From contig DASRBO010000144.1 in the NCBI GenBank assembly GCA_035653595.1, forward strand, positions 1 to 23,585: 23,585 nucleotides of DNA. The letters are read 5' to 3'. The stretch is from DASRBO01 sp035653595. Lineage in GTDB: Bacteria; Actinomycetota; Acidimicrobiia; Acidimicrobiales; JAJPHE01. Position numbers and translations under genes: made by a program. The notes under the pieces were generated by a model. The model searched no databases and was not told where the DNA came from. It saw only the letters and a list, made by a program, of their open reading frames with translations. Shown here in pieces: positions 13,799 through 23,329 of this stretch (positions within the stretch are counted from its first letter, which is position 1; the number at the start of each line of letters is the position of its first letter).

Positions 13799-14899
13799 GT
13801 GAAGCTTCGTTGCGAGAGGGACTCACTGGTCGAGGCGCTGGCCACCGCCAGCCGCGCCACCGCCAGCCGGAGCGGGGCCCTACCGGTTCTGTCCGGGGTC
13901 CGTCTCGAGGTCCGGGGCGGCGAGCTGCACGTGGCGGGGTCCGACCTGGACCTGACCATCGAGACCACCGTGGGGGTCCTGGGCGCCGCCGACGGCGTGG
14001 CGGTGGTGCCCGGCCGGCTGCTGGTCGACATCGTGCGGTCGCTGGAGCCGGGGGCGGTGGCGGTGGAGGCCGACGAGGAGGAGCTGCGGGTGGCCTCCGG
14101 CCGGGCCCAGTTCGCCGTGCGGATCTTCCCGGCCGACGACTTCCCCCGCCTGCCCGGCCACCAGGGCCAGGCCCTCTCGCTGCCGGCGGCCGACTTTGCC
14201 GAGGCCCTGCGTCAGGTGGTGCCGGCGGCGGCCAACGACGAGACGAGGCCGATGCTGACCGGGGTGCTCCTGACCTCGGAGTCGGGCACCGGGTTGCGCC
14301 TGGTGGCCACCGACTCCTACCGGCTGGCCAAGCGGGAGCTGGCCGGGGCGACCGTGCTGGCCGAGGGCCAGCGGGTGCTGGTGCCGGCCCGGGCCCTGTC
14401 CGAGCTCCAGCGACTGCTGTCGTCGGCCTCGGAGCTCACCGTCCGGCTGGGGGAGACCGACGCCGGCTTCGAGGTCGGCCCGGTCGTGCTCACCACCAGG
14501 CTGATCGAGGGGGACTTCCCCAACTACGGCCAGCTCATACCGGCCTCCTACCCCAACCGGCTGGACGTCTCGCGAGACACCCTGGTCGACGCCGTCAAGC
14601 GGGTCAGGCTGCTCGTCAAGGACGCCACCACCCCGGTGCGCATGGCCCTGCGGTCGGGGACCATCGAGCTCAGCGTGTCCGACGCCGAGCGGGGCCAGGC
14701 GGTGGAGGAGATCGACGCCAAGTACGAGGGCACGGACATGACCATCGCCTTCAACCCCGCCTACCTCATCGACGGGCTGGAGGCGGCGGGGGGCGACGAG
14801 GTGATGATCCAGGTGCTGGACGCTCTCAAGCCGGCCACCATCCGCCCCGCCGAGGGGGCCGACTACCTCTACCTGCTCATGCCGGTCCGGGTGCCCTAG
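13799..14899 (+). CDS. dnaN: DNA polymerase III beta subunit (sliding clamp)
   Basis: DnaN forms the dimeric ring that holds DNA polymerase III and other enzymes on DNA. The 366-residue product starts at GTG 13799 with GAGAGG 6 nt before it. Three repeated clamp domains are visible. The first runs from KLRCERDSLVEALATASRA to about 120 (ALPVLSGVRLEV, RLLVDIVRSL). The second has ANDETRPMLTGVLL and VATDSYRLAKREL. The third has LIEGDFPNYGQLIP and FNPAYLIDGL. It ends with YLYLLMPVRVP, the C-terminal strand that forms the hydrophobic partner-binding groove. Length and motifs are normal. The AT-rich end of oriC lies directly upstream and probably overlaps its promoter. Confidence 0.97.
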   Translation: MKLRCERDSLVEALATASRATASRSGALPVLSGVRLEVRGGELHVAGSDLDLTIETTVGVLGAADGVAVVPGRLLVDIVRSLEPGAVAVEADEEELRVASGRAQFAVRIFPADDFPRLPGHQGQALSLPAADFAEALRQVVPAAANDETRPMLTGVLLTSESGTGLRLVATDSYRLAKRELAGATVLAEGQRVLVPARALSELQRLLSSASELTVRLGETDAGFEVGPVVLTTRLIEGDFPNYGQLIPASYPNRLDVSRDTLVDAVKRVRLLVKDATTPVRMALRSGTIELSVSDAERGQAVEEIDAKYEGTDMTIAFNPAYLIDGLEAAGGDEVMIQVLDALKPATIRPAEGADYLYLLMPVRVP

Positions 14900-14921
14900 C
14901 GCGGCTGGGCGACCGTCGCGG

Positions 14922-16001
14922 ATGAACGTCTCCCATCTGTGGATCACCGACTTCCGTAACTACGCCTCGGCCGAGCTGGAGCCGGCCACCGACGGGCTCA
15001 CCGTGGTCCTGGGAGACAACGGCCAGGGCAAGTCGAACCTGATCGAGGCCCTGGCCTACCTGGCCAACCTGGAGTCGTTCCGGGGTGCCCCCCGCGAGGC
15101 GCTGGTGAGGCAGGGCGCCGAGCGCACAGTCCTGCGGGCCGAGGCGGCCCAGGGCGAGCGGCGCCTGCTCATAGAGGCCGACATACCGGTGAGCGGGCGG
15201 GAGCGGGTCCTGGTCAACCGCCAGCCCCTGCGCCGGGTGCGGGACCTGCTCGGCGTCCTGCGCACCACCGTGTTCTCCCCCGACGACCTCGAGCTGGTCC
15301 GGGGCGGCCCGTCGGGGCGGCGCCGGTTCCTCGACTCCACCCTGGTCGGCCTGGCCCTGCGCCACGACGCCCTGCGCCTCGAGCTGGAGCGCATCCTGCG
15401 CCAGCGCGCCGCCCTGCTGCGCCAGTCCGGCGGGCGGGCCACCCCGGACATCGAGTCGACCCTCGACGTGTGGGACGCCAAGCTGGTCGCCACCGGAAAC
15501 GAGGTCCTCGAGGCCCGACAGGTCCTGGTCTCGTCGCTGGGGCCGGCGGTGGCCCGCTTCTACGAGATGCTGGCCGGTCAGCCGGCACCGGTCGAGCTCT
15601 CCTACCGGCGGTCGTGGGACGGCGACCTGGCCTCGGCGGTGGAGAAGGCCCGCGGCGAGGACCTCCGCCGGGGCATCACCACCGTCGGGCCCCATCGCGA
15701 CGACCTCGACGTCCGGCTGGGGGGGATGCCGGCCCGCACGCACGCCTCCCAGGGCGAGCAGCGCTGCCTGGCCCTGGCCCTCCGGTTGGCCGAGCACGCC
15801 CTGGTGGCCGAGCGGGCCGGCTCCCCCCCGGTCCTGCTCCTCGACGACGTGTTCTCCGAGCTCGATCCCCGCCGGTCGTCCTGTCTGCTCGACCTCCTGC
15901 CGCCGGGCCAGGCGGTGCTGACCACGGCCGGCGCCCTCCCCGCCCGGGCCGAGCCGGCCAAGGTGGTGGCCGTCAGCGCCGGCACCCTGGTGACCAGGTG
16001 A
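14922..16001 (+). CDS. recF: DNA replication and repair protein RecF
   Basis: RecF is an SMC-like ATPase that with RecO and RecR loads RecA at gapped DNA. The 359-residue product starts at ATG 14922, 22 nt after dnaN. It has Walker A GDNGQGKS (31-38), the DFRNYASAELEP start typical of RecF, the ABC signature SQGEQR (about 276-281) and Walker B LLLDDVFSELD (about 304-315). Ser replaces the more common Thr at the end of Walker A, which is permitted. Its TGA overlaps the GTG of the next gene, forming GTGA, so the pair is translationally coupled. Confidence 0.97.
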   Translation: MNVSHLWITDFRNYASAELEPATDGLTVVLGDNGQGKSNLIEALAYLANLESFRGAPREALVRQGAERTVLRAEAAQGERRLLIEADIPVSGRERVLVNRQPLRRVRDLLGVLRTTVFSPDDLELVRGGPSGRRRFLDSTLVGLALRHDALRLELERILRQRAALLRQSGGRATPDIESTLDVWDAKLVATGNEVLEARQVLVSSLGPAVARFYEMLAGQPAPVELSYRRSWDGDLASAVEKARGEDLRRGITTVGPHRDDLDVRLGGMPARTHASQGEQRCLALALRLAEHALVAERAGSPPVLLLDDVFSELDPRRSSCLLDLLPPGQAVLTTAGALPARAEPAKVVAVSAGTLVTR

Positions 16002-16324
16002 GCACCTGGCGGCCGTTCTCCGACGGGGACGGCGGCCCCCGGCGTCTGCGGGACGGTCTCGAGCGTCTGACCCGGTCCCTGGGTGGGCCGGCTTCCAAGG
16101 TGCTCGAGGTGGTCTTCGGCCACTGGGAGGAGGCGGTCGGCCCGGTGGTGGCGGCCCATGCCCGGCCCCTCAACCTGTCCGACGCCGTGCTGGTGGTCGC
16201 CGTCGACCAGCCGGCGTGGGCCACCCAGCTCAAGCTGCTCGAGTCGGACATCCTCCGCCGATTGGGCGAGGCGGCCGGAGCCCCGGTGGCCGAGCGGCTG
16301 GAGGTGCGGGTGAGGCGTCGCTGA
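15998..16324 (+). CDS. dciA: DUF721/DciA family protein (replicative helicase operator)
   Basis: The 108-residue product has a compact DUF721 core: HWEEAVGPVVAAHARPLNL, a VLVVAVDQPAWATQL strand-helix segment, then LESDILRRL. DciA proteins interact with the replicative helicase DnaB and replace DnaC/DnaI in most bacteria; in mycobacteria the homologue between recF and gyrB is essential. The GTG start at 15998 overlaps the recF stop by 4 nt. No strong ribosome site is present, consistent with coupling. It is shorter than mycobacterial members, which carry a longer N-terminal extension. Family assignment is firm; function is by homology. Confidence 0.88.
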   Translation: MSTWRPFSDGDGGPRRLRDGLERLTRSLGGPASKVLEVVFGHWEEAVGPVVAAHARPLNLSDAVLVVAVDQPAWATQLKLLESDILRRLGEAAGAPVAERLEVRVRRR

Positions 16325-16400
16325 GGGCCGTCCGGGGTGGGGTGTGCGAACCCCGCCGGAGGCCCGCCGAAGGGGGCCCGGAACGCCCGGCCATGAGCCT

Positions 16401-16425
16401 GGGTGTTACACCCAACTGGTAGAAT
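16401..16425 (+). promoter_or_regulatory. Candidate gyrB promoter with palindromic operator
   Basis: An extended -10 (TGGTAGAAT: TG at 16417-16418, TAGAAT at 16420-16425) lies about 95 nt before gyrB. No good -35 precedes it, as expected for extended -10 promoters. A perfect 6+1+6 palindrome, GGGTGTTACACCC (16401-16413), covers the spacer and would block polymerase if bound by a repressor. The remaining intergenic sequence (16426-16520) is a leader with ACCGG/CCGGT arms around an AT-rich centre (about 16440-16458). Confidence 0.45.
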
Positions 16426-16520
16426 TGTTGGCATTGGACACCGGATAAATCACCGGTTTCGTCCCAGCCTCGAGCCTACGAGAGAGGCCGGCTCCTAAGC
16501 ACTATTGAAAGGTCGCGCCT

Positions 16521-18472
<1,952 letters not shown>

Positions 18473-18476
<4 letters not shown>

Positions 18477-20944
18477 GCGACGTGACCACGACCGGTGGCG
18501 GCGGGGACGACGAGGGCACCTCCTTCGGCTCCATAGAGCCGATCGAGATCCAGGAGGAGATGGAGCGCTCCTTCCTGGAGTACGCCATGTCGGTCATCAC
18601 CATCCGGGCCCTGCCGGATGCCCGCGACGGCCTCAAGCCGGTGCAGCGCCGGATCCTCTACGGCATGTACGACATGGGCGTCGGGCCGAACCGCGCCCAC
18701 ATGAAATGCGCCCGGGTCAGCGGCGACGTCATGGGCCGGTTCCATCCCCATGGGGACCAGGCCATCTACGACGCCCTGGCCCGCATGGCCCAGGACTTCT
18801 CCCTGCGCCACCCCCTGATCGACGGGCACGGCAACTTCGGATCGCCCGACGATCCCCCGGCTGCCAGCAGATACACGGAGTGCCGTCTGGCGCCGCTGGC
18901 CATGCACATGCTGGCCGGCATCGACGAGGACACCGTCGACTTCAACGACAACTACTCGGGCGAGATCCAGGAGCCCGCCGTCCTGCCGTCGCGGTTCCCC
19001 AACCTGCTGGTCAACGGCAGCCAGGGCATCGCCGTGGGCATGGCGACGAACATCCCGCCCCACAACCTCGGCGAGGTCATCGACGCCACCGTGCATCTGA
19101 TCGACCACCCCGAGGCCACCCCCGACGAGCTGATGACCTTCGTCAAGGGTCCCGACTTCCCCACCGCGGCCCAGATCCTCGGCCGCGCCGGCATCATGGA
19201 CGCCTACCGGACCGGGCGGGGCTCGATCCGGATGAGGGCCAAGGCGGAGATCGAGGAGGGCCGGCGGGGCGTCTCCATCGTGGTGACCGAGCTGCCCTAC
19301 CAGACCAGTGCGGGAAGCATCGCCGCCCGTATCCGCGACCTGGTCGACTCGCGGGAGCTGGACGGGGTCAGGGACGTCAACGACGAGTCGGCCCAGGGCC
19401 GCACCAGGCTGGTCATCGAGCTCAAGCGGGACGTGAACGCCAACGTCCTGCTGAACAACCTCTACAAGCACACCCCCCTGCAGACCAGCTTCGGGGTGAA
19501 CATGGTCGCCCTGGTCGACGGGGTGCCCCGCACCCTCAACCTGGCCCAGGCCCTGACGGCCTACGTCGAGCACCAGATCGAGGTGATCAGGCGCAGGTCC
19601 GAGTACCGCCTCGGCAGGGCCCGCGACCGGGCCCACATCGTCGAGGGCCTGCTCAAGGCGCTCGACATGATCGACGCCATCATCGCCCTGATCCGCGCCT
19701 CGGAGGACCGCCCCGCCGCCAGGGCCGGGCTCATGGCCGCCCCGTTCGAGTTCAGCGAGATACAGGCCAACCACATCCTCGACACGACTCTGGGCAAGTT
19801 GACCAGGCTGGGCCGGTCCGAGCTGGAGGAGGAGCTGACCGAGCTGCGGGCGACCATCGCCGAGCTGGAGGCCATCCTGGCCGACCCGGTCAAGCTGCGG
19901 GGGGTCATCAAGGACGAGCTCGGCGAGATACGCCAGCAGTACGCCACCCCCCGGATGTCCCAGATCATCTTCGATCCGGGCGAGCTCGGGGTGGAGGACC
20001 TGATCGAGGACGAGGAGCTCGTCGTCACCATGAGCCGGGCCGGCTACATCAAGTCGGTCCAGGCGGGGGCGTTCAGGACCCAGGGCCGCGGCGGGCGGGG
20101 GGTGCAGGGGACCAGGCTCAAGGAAGAGGACATCGTCTCCCAGATCGTGCACACCACGGCGCACAGCTTCCTCCTGTTCTTCTCCAACACCGGGCGGGTG
20201 TACCGGCTCAAGGCCCACGAGGTCCCCCTCAAGGAGCGCACCGCCCGGGGCACGGCGATCGTCAACCTGCTCCCGCTGTCGCCGGGCGAGAGAATCCAGG
20301 CCGTCATCGCCACCCGCGACTATCCCGAGGACCGGTACATGTTCTTCGCCACCCGCCAGGGCCAGGTGAAGAAGACCTCCTTCTCCGAGTACGACAAGTC
20401 GAGGCGGGAGGGCTTCATCGCCATCAGCCTGCGCGACGGGGACGAGCTGGTGAGGGTGGTCCAGACCGGCGGCGAGGACGACATCTTCATGGTCAGCCGC
20501 CAGGGGATGACGATCCGCTTCGCCGAGAACGAGGTGCGGGCGATGGGCCGCGACGCCGCCGGCGTCAGGGGCATGAAGCTGCGCGATGGCGACGAGGTGG
20601 TGTCGGTCGACGTGGCCGCCGACGACCGCGACATCCTCCTGGTCACCAACGCCGGCTACGGCAAGCGCACCAAGCTGGAGCGGTTCAACCGCCAGGCCCG
20701 CGGCGGCCAGGGCGTCCGGGGCATCCGCCTCACCGCCCGCCGGGGCACGGTGGTGGCGGCCTTCATGGTCGGCCTCGACGACGAGATCTTCCTGATCTCC
20801 TCGGCCGGGGTCATGATCCGCACGGCGGTGAGGGAGATCTCCTCCCAGGGGCGCGACGCCACCGGCGTGCGGGTTATGCAGCTGAGCGACGACCAGGAGG
20901 TCTCCTCGGTGGCGCCGATCCTGTCGGTCGACGAGGCCGAGTAA
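18473..20944 (+). CDS. gyrA: DNA gyrase subunit A
   Basis: GyrA cuts and rejoins the DNA gate segment. The 823-residue product starts at ATG 18473, overlapping the gyrB stop. The breakage-reunion domain includes SVITIRALPDARDGLKPVQR, the quinolone region ARVSGDVMGRFHPHGD and the catalytic Tyr134 in ASRYTECRL. The position equal to E. coli Ser83 is Gln96; that equal to Asp87 is Asp100. The C-terminal beta-pinwheel carries the wrapping motif QGRGGRG (about 533-539) and a second ARGGQGVRG repeat (about 743), as in actinobacterial gyrases. A coiled-coil segment (LEEELTELRATIAELEAIL) lies around residue 450-470. There is no acidic tail like that of E. coli. No intein is present. Confidence 0.98.
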
Positions 20945-20947
20945 CCG

Positions 20948-21355
20948 GTGGGCCTCACCCTCGCTGACCGGCGGGGGAGGACCGTCATCCGGCGGGTCGA
21001 CGTGGCCAGCGTGGCCCGGGTGTCCGGGCTGTTCTACCTCTGCGTGTCCGCCATCCTGCTCGGCCTGGCCGTGGTCGCCTGGGCGGCCGCCAGTGTCGCC
21101 GGGCTGGTGGGGGGGATGGAGCGGTTCATCAAGAGCCTGTTCGGCTTCAGCTCCTTCCACTTCGCCAGCCTGCGGCTGTTCCTAGGGGCGATGGTCACCG
21201 CCGTGGTGCTGAGCGCCCTGGGCACCCTGGTGAACGTGGTGGCGGCGCTGGCCTACAACTTCGTGGCCCGGACCTGGGGGGGCATCGAGGTCAGCCTGGG
21301 GGGGGCGGAGGCGCCGCTACCGGTGGCGCCTGCGGTGCGCCGGCCGGTGATCTGA
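20948..21355 (+). CDS. DUF3566 membrane protein
   Basis: The 135-residue product begins with a basic stretch (RRGRTVIRRVDVASVARVSG), then two long hydrophobic helices (about 27-55 and 76-102) joined by a short segment, and ends with the family-typical GGIEVSL. This matches DUF3566, found straight after gyrA in actinobacteria (Rv0007 in M. tuberculosis). The function is unknown. It lies 3 nt past gyrA, so it is in the gyrase operon. The GTG start at 20948 lacks a clear ribosome site. Unlike mycobacterial members, it has almost no disordered N-terminal extension. Confidence 0.85.
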   Translation: MGLTLADRRGRTVIRRVDVASVARVSGLFYLCVSAILLGLAVVAWAAASVAGLVGGMERFIKSLFGFSSFHFASLRLFLGAMVTAVVLSALGTLVNVVAALAYNFVARTWGGIEVSLGGAEAPLPVAPAVRRPVI

Positions 21356-21399
21356 GGGGACTGAGCCGGACCCACGTGGTGTAGCTTCTGGCCTTCCGC

Positions 21400-21473
21400 G
21401 GGGCTATAGCTCAGCTGGTTAGAGCGCAGCACTGATAATGCTGAGGTCCTTGGTTCGACTCCAAGTAGCCCCA
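21400..21473 (+). tRNA. tRNA-Ile (anticodon GAT)
   Basis: A full cloverleaf is present: acceptor stem GGGGCTA/TAGCCCC with discriminator A, D-arm with GCTCAGCTGGTTAGAGC, anticodon stem CAGCA/TGCTG around loop CTGATAA (anticodon GAT), and T-arm with GGTTCGACTCC. CCA is not encoded. Its 3' 55 bases also encode, antisense, the end of the integrase at 21419-22723, which marks it as the integration target. Confidence 0.97.
21419..21473. other. attL: Attachment site (attL) within tRNA-Ile, shared with integrase 3' end
   Basis: Integrases of this type recombine at tRNA 3' halves and the element carries a copy that restores the tRNA. The integrase frame enters the tRNA at 21473 and stops at TAA (21421-21419), encoding GATWSRTKDLSIISAAL on the opposite strand. 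The exact crossover core cannot be set without the right junction; the anticodon-to-3' end part (about 21432-21473) is most likely. Confidence 0.7.
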
Positions 21474-22723
21474 CGGCTCTCCTCACCCTGCTCAGCGAGG
21501 GTGAGGGGGGTTCCGGTCGCGTCTTGTGGATGAGCCTTTGAGGGGCTCCATCGCACATCCATCGCACGGGACTCCGGGGGACGGTCGGCCGTCGCCGGAG
21601 CATCCGGGGCTGAGGCGGAGGTGCCGGCGGTCGCTCCGCTGGTCCCCAGGAAGTAGACCCCGAGAGCTTCGGCCGCCGCTTGGTCGGCTGCTTTGGTGGG
21701 CTGGGCGTAGATATCGAGCGTGGTGCTGGCCCGCCGGTGGCCGACTCGCGTCTGGGCCGTCTTGATGTCGACCGACAGCGCCACCATGGCGGTGGTGTTC
21801 GCCGTCCGGAGTATCTTGAACTGCAGGCCAGGCACACCGACTCTCCGGCACGCTGGGATCCAGACCCTCCGCCTCCAATTGCCGTAGTGAAGGGGACGGC
21901 CGTCGGGTGAGGCGAAGACGAACGCTTCCGGTGCTGCGCCGGTCACCCTCCGACGCTGAAGGTGGACCGCCAGCAGGTCGACCAATGCAACCGGAGCGGC
22001 CATGGTTCGGCGGCTGTTCCACTTTGGGGCCCTTGTCACCATGCGGCCGTGCTCCCCCCGGGTGAGCTGCGTTTCTACGGTCACGGTCCGGTTGAGGAAG
22101 TCAATGCCTCCGACACGCAGGCCGGCACACTCCCCCCAGCGCAAGCCGAGTACTGCCCCCAGGTAAACCATGGCCGAGGTGTCCGGCCCCACCGCTCGGG
22201 CCAGAGCCGTGAGCTGAGCAGGAGTCACGATCTTGTGCTCCACCGGGTCGGCGTCGGGGAATTTGATGCGCCGGCAGGGACTGCGGGCGATCCGGTCCGT
22301 GTCAACAGCGAATGTCAGTACTGCGCTCAGCACGGCGTACTGCCTGCGGACGGTGCGGGGGGCCAGCTTCGAGGCCCACTCATTGACGAGTCTCTGGACG
22401 TCCGCCGGTGTGACCTTGCCCACCGGGTACGGACCAAGGGCAGGCAGGATGTGGCTGGCCAGGATCGATTCGTCCCGGGCCCGGGAGGAGCTCTTCTTGG
22501 TCGGGTTTGAAGCCAGCCACTCCGCCGCCACGTCAGCGAACCGGTCAGACTCCCGGCGGGGGTCGATCCAAGTTCCATGCGAGCGAGCGGACACCTGGTC
22601 TGCCTCGAAGCGTTCGGCCTCTTTGCGGGTGCGGAAGGTCCGGCTGTACTGCCTCCCGCCCGGGTCACGCAGGCGGACGTCGTAGACCGTGCCACCCTTC
22701 GTCAGTCGCTTGCTGATCGCCAT
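21419..22723 (-). CDS. int: Tyrosine-recombinase integrase ending inside tRNA-Ile
   Basis: The 434-residue product starts at ATG 22723, with GGAAGGG upstream, right after the preceding stop. It has an AP2-like arm-binding N-terminus (VYDVRLRDPGGRQYSRTFRTRKEAERF), a core-binding SAM-like domain (about 62-160) and a catalytic domain with box I GLRWGECAGLR, then a box II FKILRTAN in which Lys replaces the His of HxxR (an allowed variant of the R-K-H/K-R-H/W-Y set), then VGHRRASTTLDIYAQ with the nucleophilic Tyr. About 95 low-complexity residues follow the Tyr. The last 17 are encoded by the antisense of the tRNA gene. It would catalyse site-specific integration and, with an excisionase, excision. 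It is likely functional as read: no frameshift is seen. Confidence 0.93.
   Translation of the reverse strand: MAISKRLTKGGTVYDVRLRDPGGRQYSRTFRTRKEAERFEADQVSARSHGTWIDPRRESDRFADVAAEWLASNPTKKSSSRARDESILASHILPALGPYPVGKVTPADVQRLVNEWASKLAPRTVRRQYAVLSAVLTFAVDTDRIARSPCRRIKFPDADPVEHKIVTPAQLTALARAVGPDTSAMVYLGAVLGLRWGECAGLRVGGIDFLNRTVTVETQLTRGEHGRMVTRAPKWNSRRTMAAPVALVDLLAVHLQRRRVTGAAPEAFVFASPDGRPLHYGNWRRRVWIPACRRVGVPGLQFKILRTANTTAMVALSVDIKTAQTRVGHRRASTTLDIYAQPTKAADQAAAEALGVYFLGTSGATAGTSASAPDAPATADRPPESRAMDVRWSPSKAHPQDATGTPLTLAEQGEESRGATWSRTKDLSIISAAL
21481..21506 (+). terminator. Hairpin just after tRNA-Ile
   Basis: CCTCACCCT (21481-21489) and AGGGTGAGG (21498-21506) form a perfect 9-bp stem with an 8-nt loop, 7 nt past the tRNA end. 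No T-tract follows. It could end the tRNA transcript. It also lies inside the integrase reading frame and could hinder antisense reading in either direction. Confidence 0.45.
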
Positions 22724-23002
22724 CTAATCGCCCTTCCGGGGTGGGCGCTTGACCGCCCGTTCGTCTCGATCGGTCCCGCTGGGACCTTTGCCTTGGATCG
22801 GCCGTCCGGGGCGGCGGTCAGGGTGGCGCTTAGCCCATTCCGTGACTGCGGCCTCCGACCAGATGCGCCGGGAGCCCACCATGGCGGCCGGTTGGGGGAA
22901 GTCGTCGTACTCGGCGGCGAGCTGGGCGGCCCGCTGCCGGCTCACCCCGAGCATGCGCCCGATTTCGGTCAGGCTCACTAGAGCGCCCTCGACCTCGAAC
23001 AT
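22724..23002 (-). CDS. AlpA-like helix-turn-helix protein of the element
   Basis: From ATG 23002 the product has 92 residues: a winged helix-turn-helix at the N-terminus (VSLTEIGRMLGVSRQRAAQ, then an acidic turn with DDFPQP and a SRRIWSEAAVTEWAKRHP wing and recognition tail). This is the layout of AlpA/HTH_17 regulators found beside integrases. The basic, disordered C-tail (RRPGRPIQGKG ... KRPPRKGD) could add DNA affinity. An upstream in-frame TTG at 23026 is a weaker start. Its stop directly abuts the integrase ATG. It may act as excision factor or regulator of int; the sequence does not decide which. Confidence 0.75.
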   Translation of the reverse strand: MFEVEGALVSLTEIGRMLGVSRQRAAQLAAEYDDFPQPAAMVGSRRIWSEAAVTEWAKRHPDRRPGRPIQGKGPSGTDRDERAVKRPPRKGD

Positions 23003-23256
23003 AGGTCGAAACCTAGCGCTCCGCAAGAGTTAGCGGGATGCCCATCGCCGAGCTCGCTCGGGACCCCATCCTGCTCGACCCCTGTGACGCCGGAGAGTTC
23101 GTCGACGAGCCGCTGTAGGGCGCTCAGCGGAACCCGGCGGCTCCCGTCGAGCAGCACTGATTGCAGCCGACCAGCCCGGATCAGGCGGTAGAGCTTGGAC
23201 CGGCTAATGCCCAGAGCGGCCGCCGCCTCGGCCGGTGTCAGAAGCAGCCTCAGCAC
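22978..23256 (-). CDS. Excisionase-family helix-turn-helix protein
   Basis: The 92-residue product starts at GTG 23256 after GGGAG with 6 nt spacing. Its first half is a MerR-like excisionase domain: LTPAEAAAALGISRSKLYRLI, then RAGRLQSVLLDGSRRVPLSALQRLVDEL (about 7-55). Such proteins bend DNA at attachment sites to direct integrase to excision, as Xis of pSAM2 does. The C-terminal 35 residues show no recognisable fold. It overlaps the next gene by 25 nt, so the two are coupled. Having two helix-turn-helix genes between rep and int is one more than in the classical pSAM2 order. Confidence 0.78.
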   Translation of the reverse strand: MLRLLLTPAEAAAALGISRSKLYRLIRAGRLQSVLLDGSRRVPLSALQRLVDELSGVTGVEQDGVPSELGDGHPANSCGALGFDLCSRSRAL

Positions 23257-23329
23257 CTCGACTCCCCGTTATCCGCTTGGTCGTCTGGTCGGGCGGAGCC
23301 AGCCGCAGCCAGTGACGCTCGCATCGGGG

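Noticed and set aside
14568..14585. Palindrome GTCTCGCGAGAC inside dnaN
   Set aside because: It is in conserved coding sequence and explained by codons; no repeat of it is seen elsewhere in the window.
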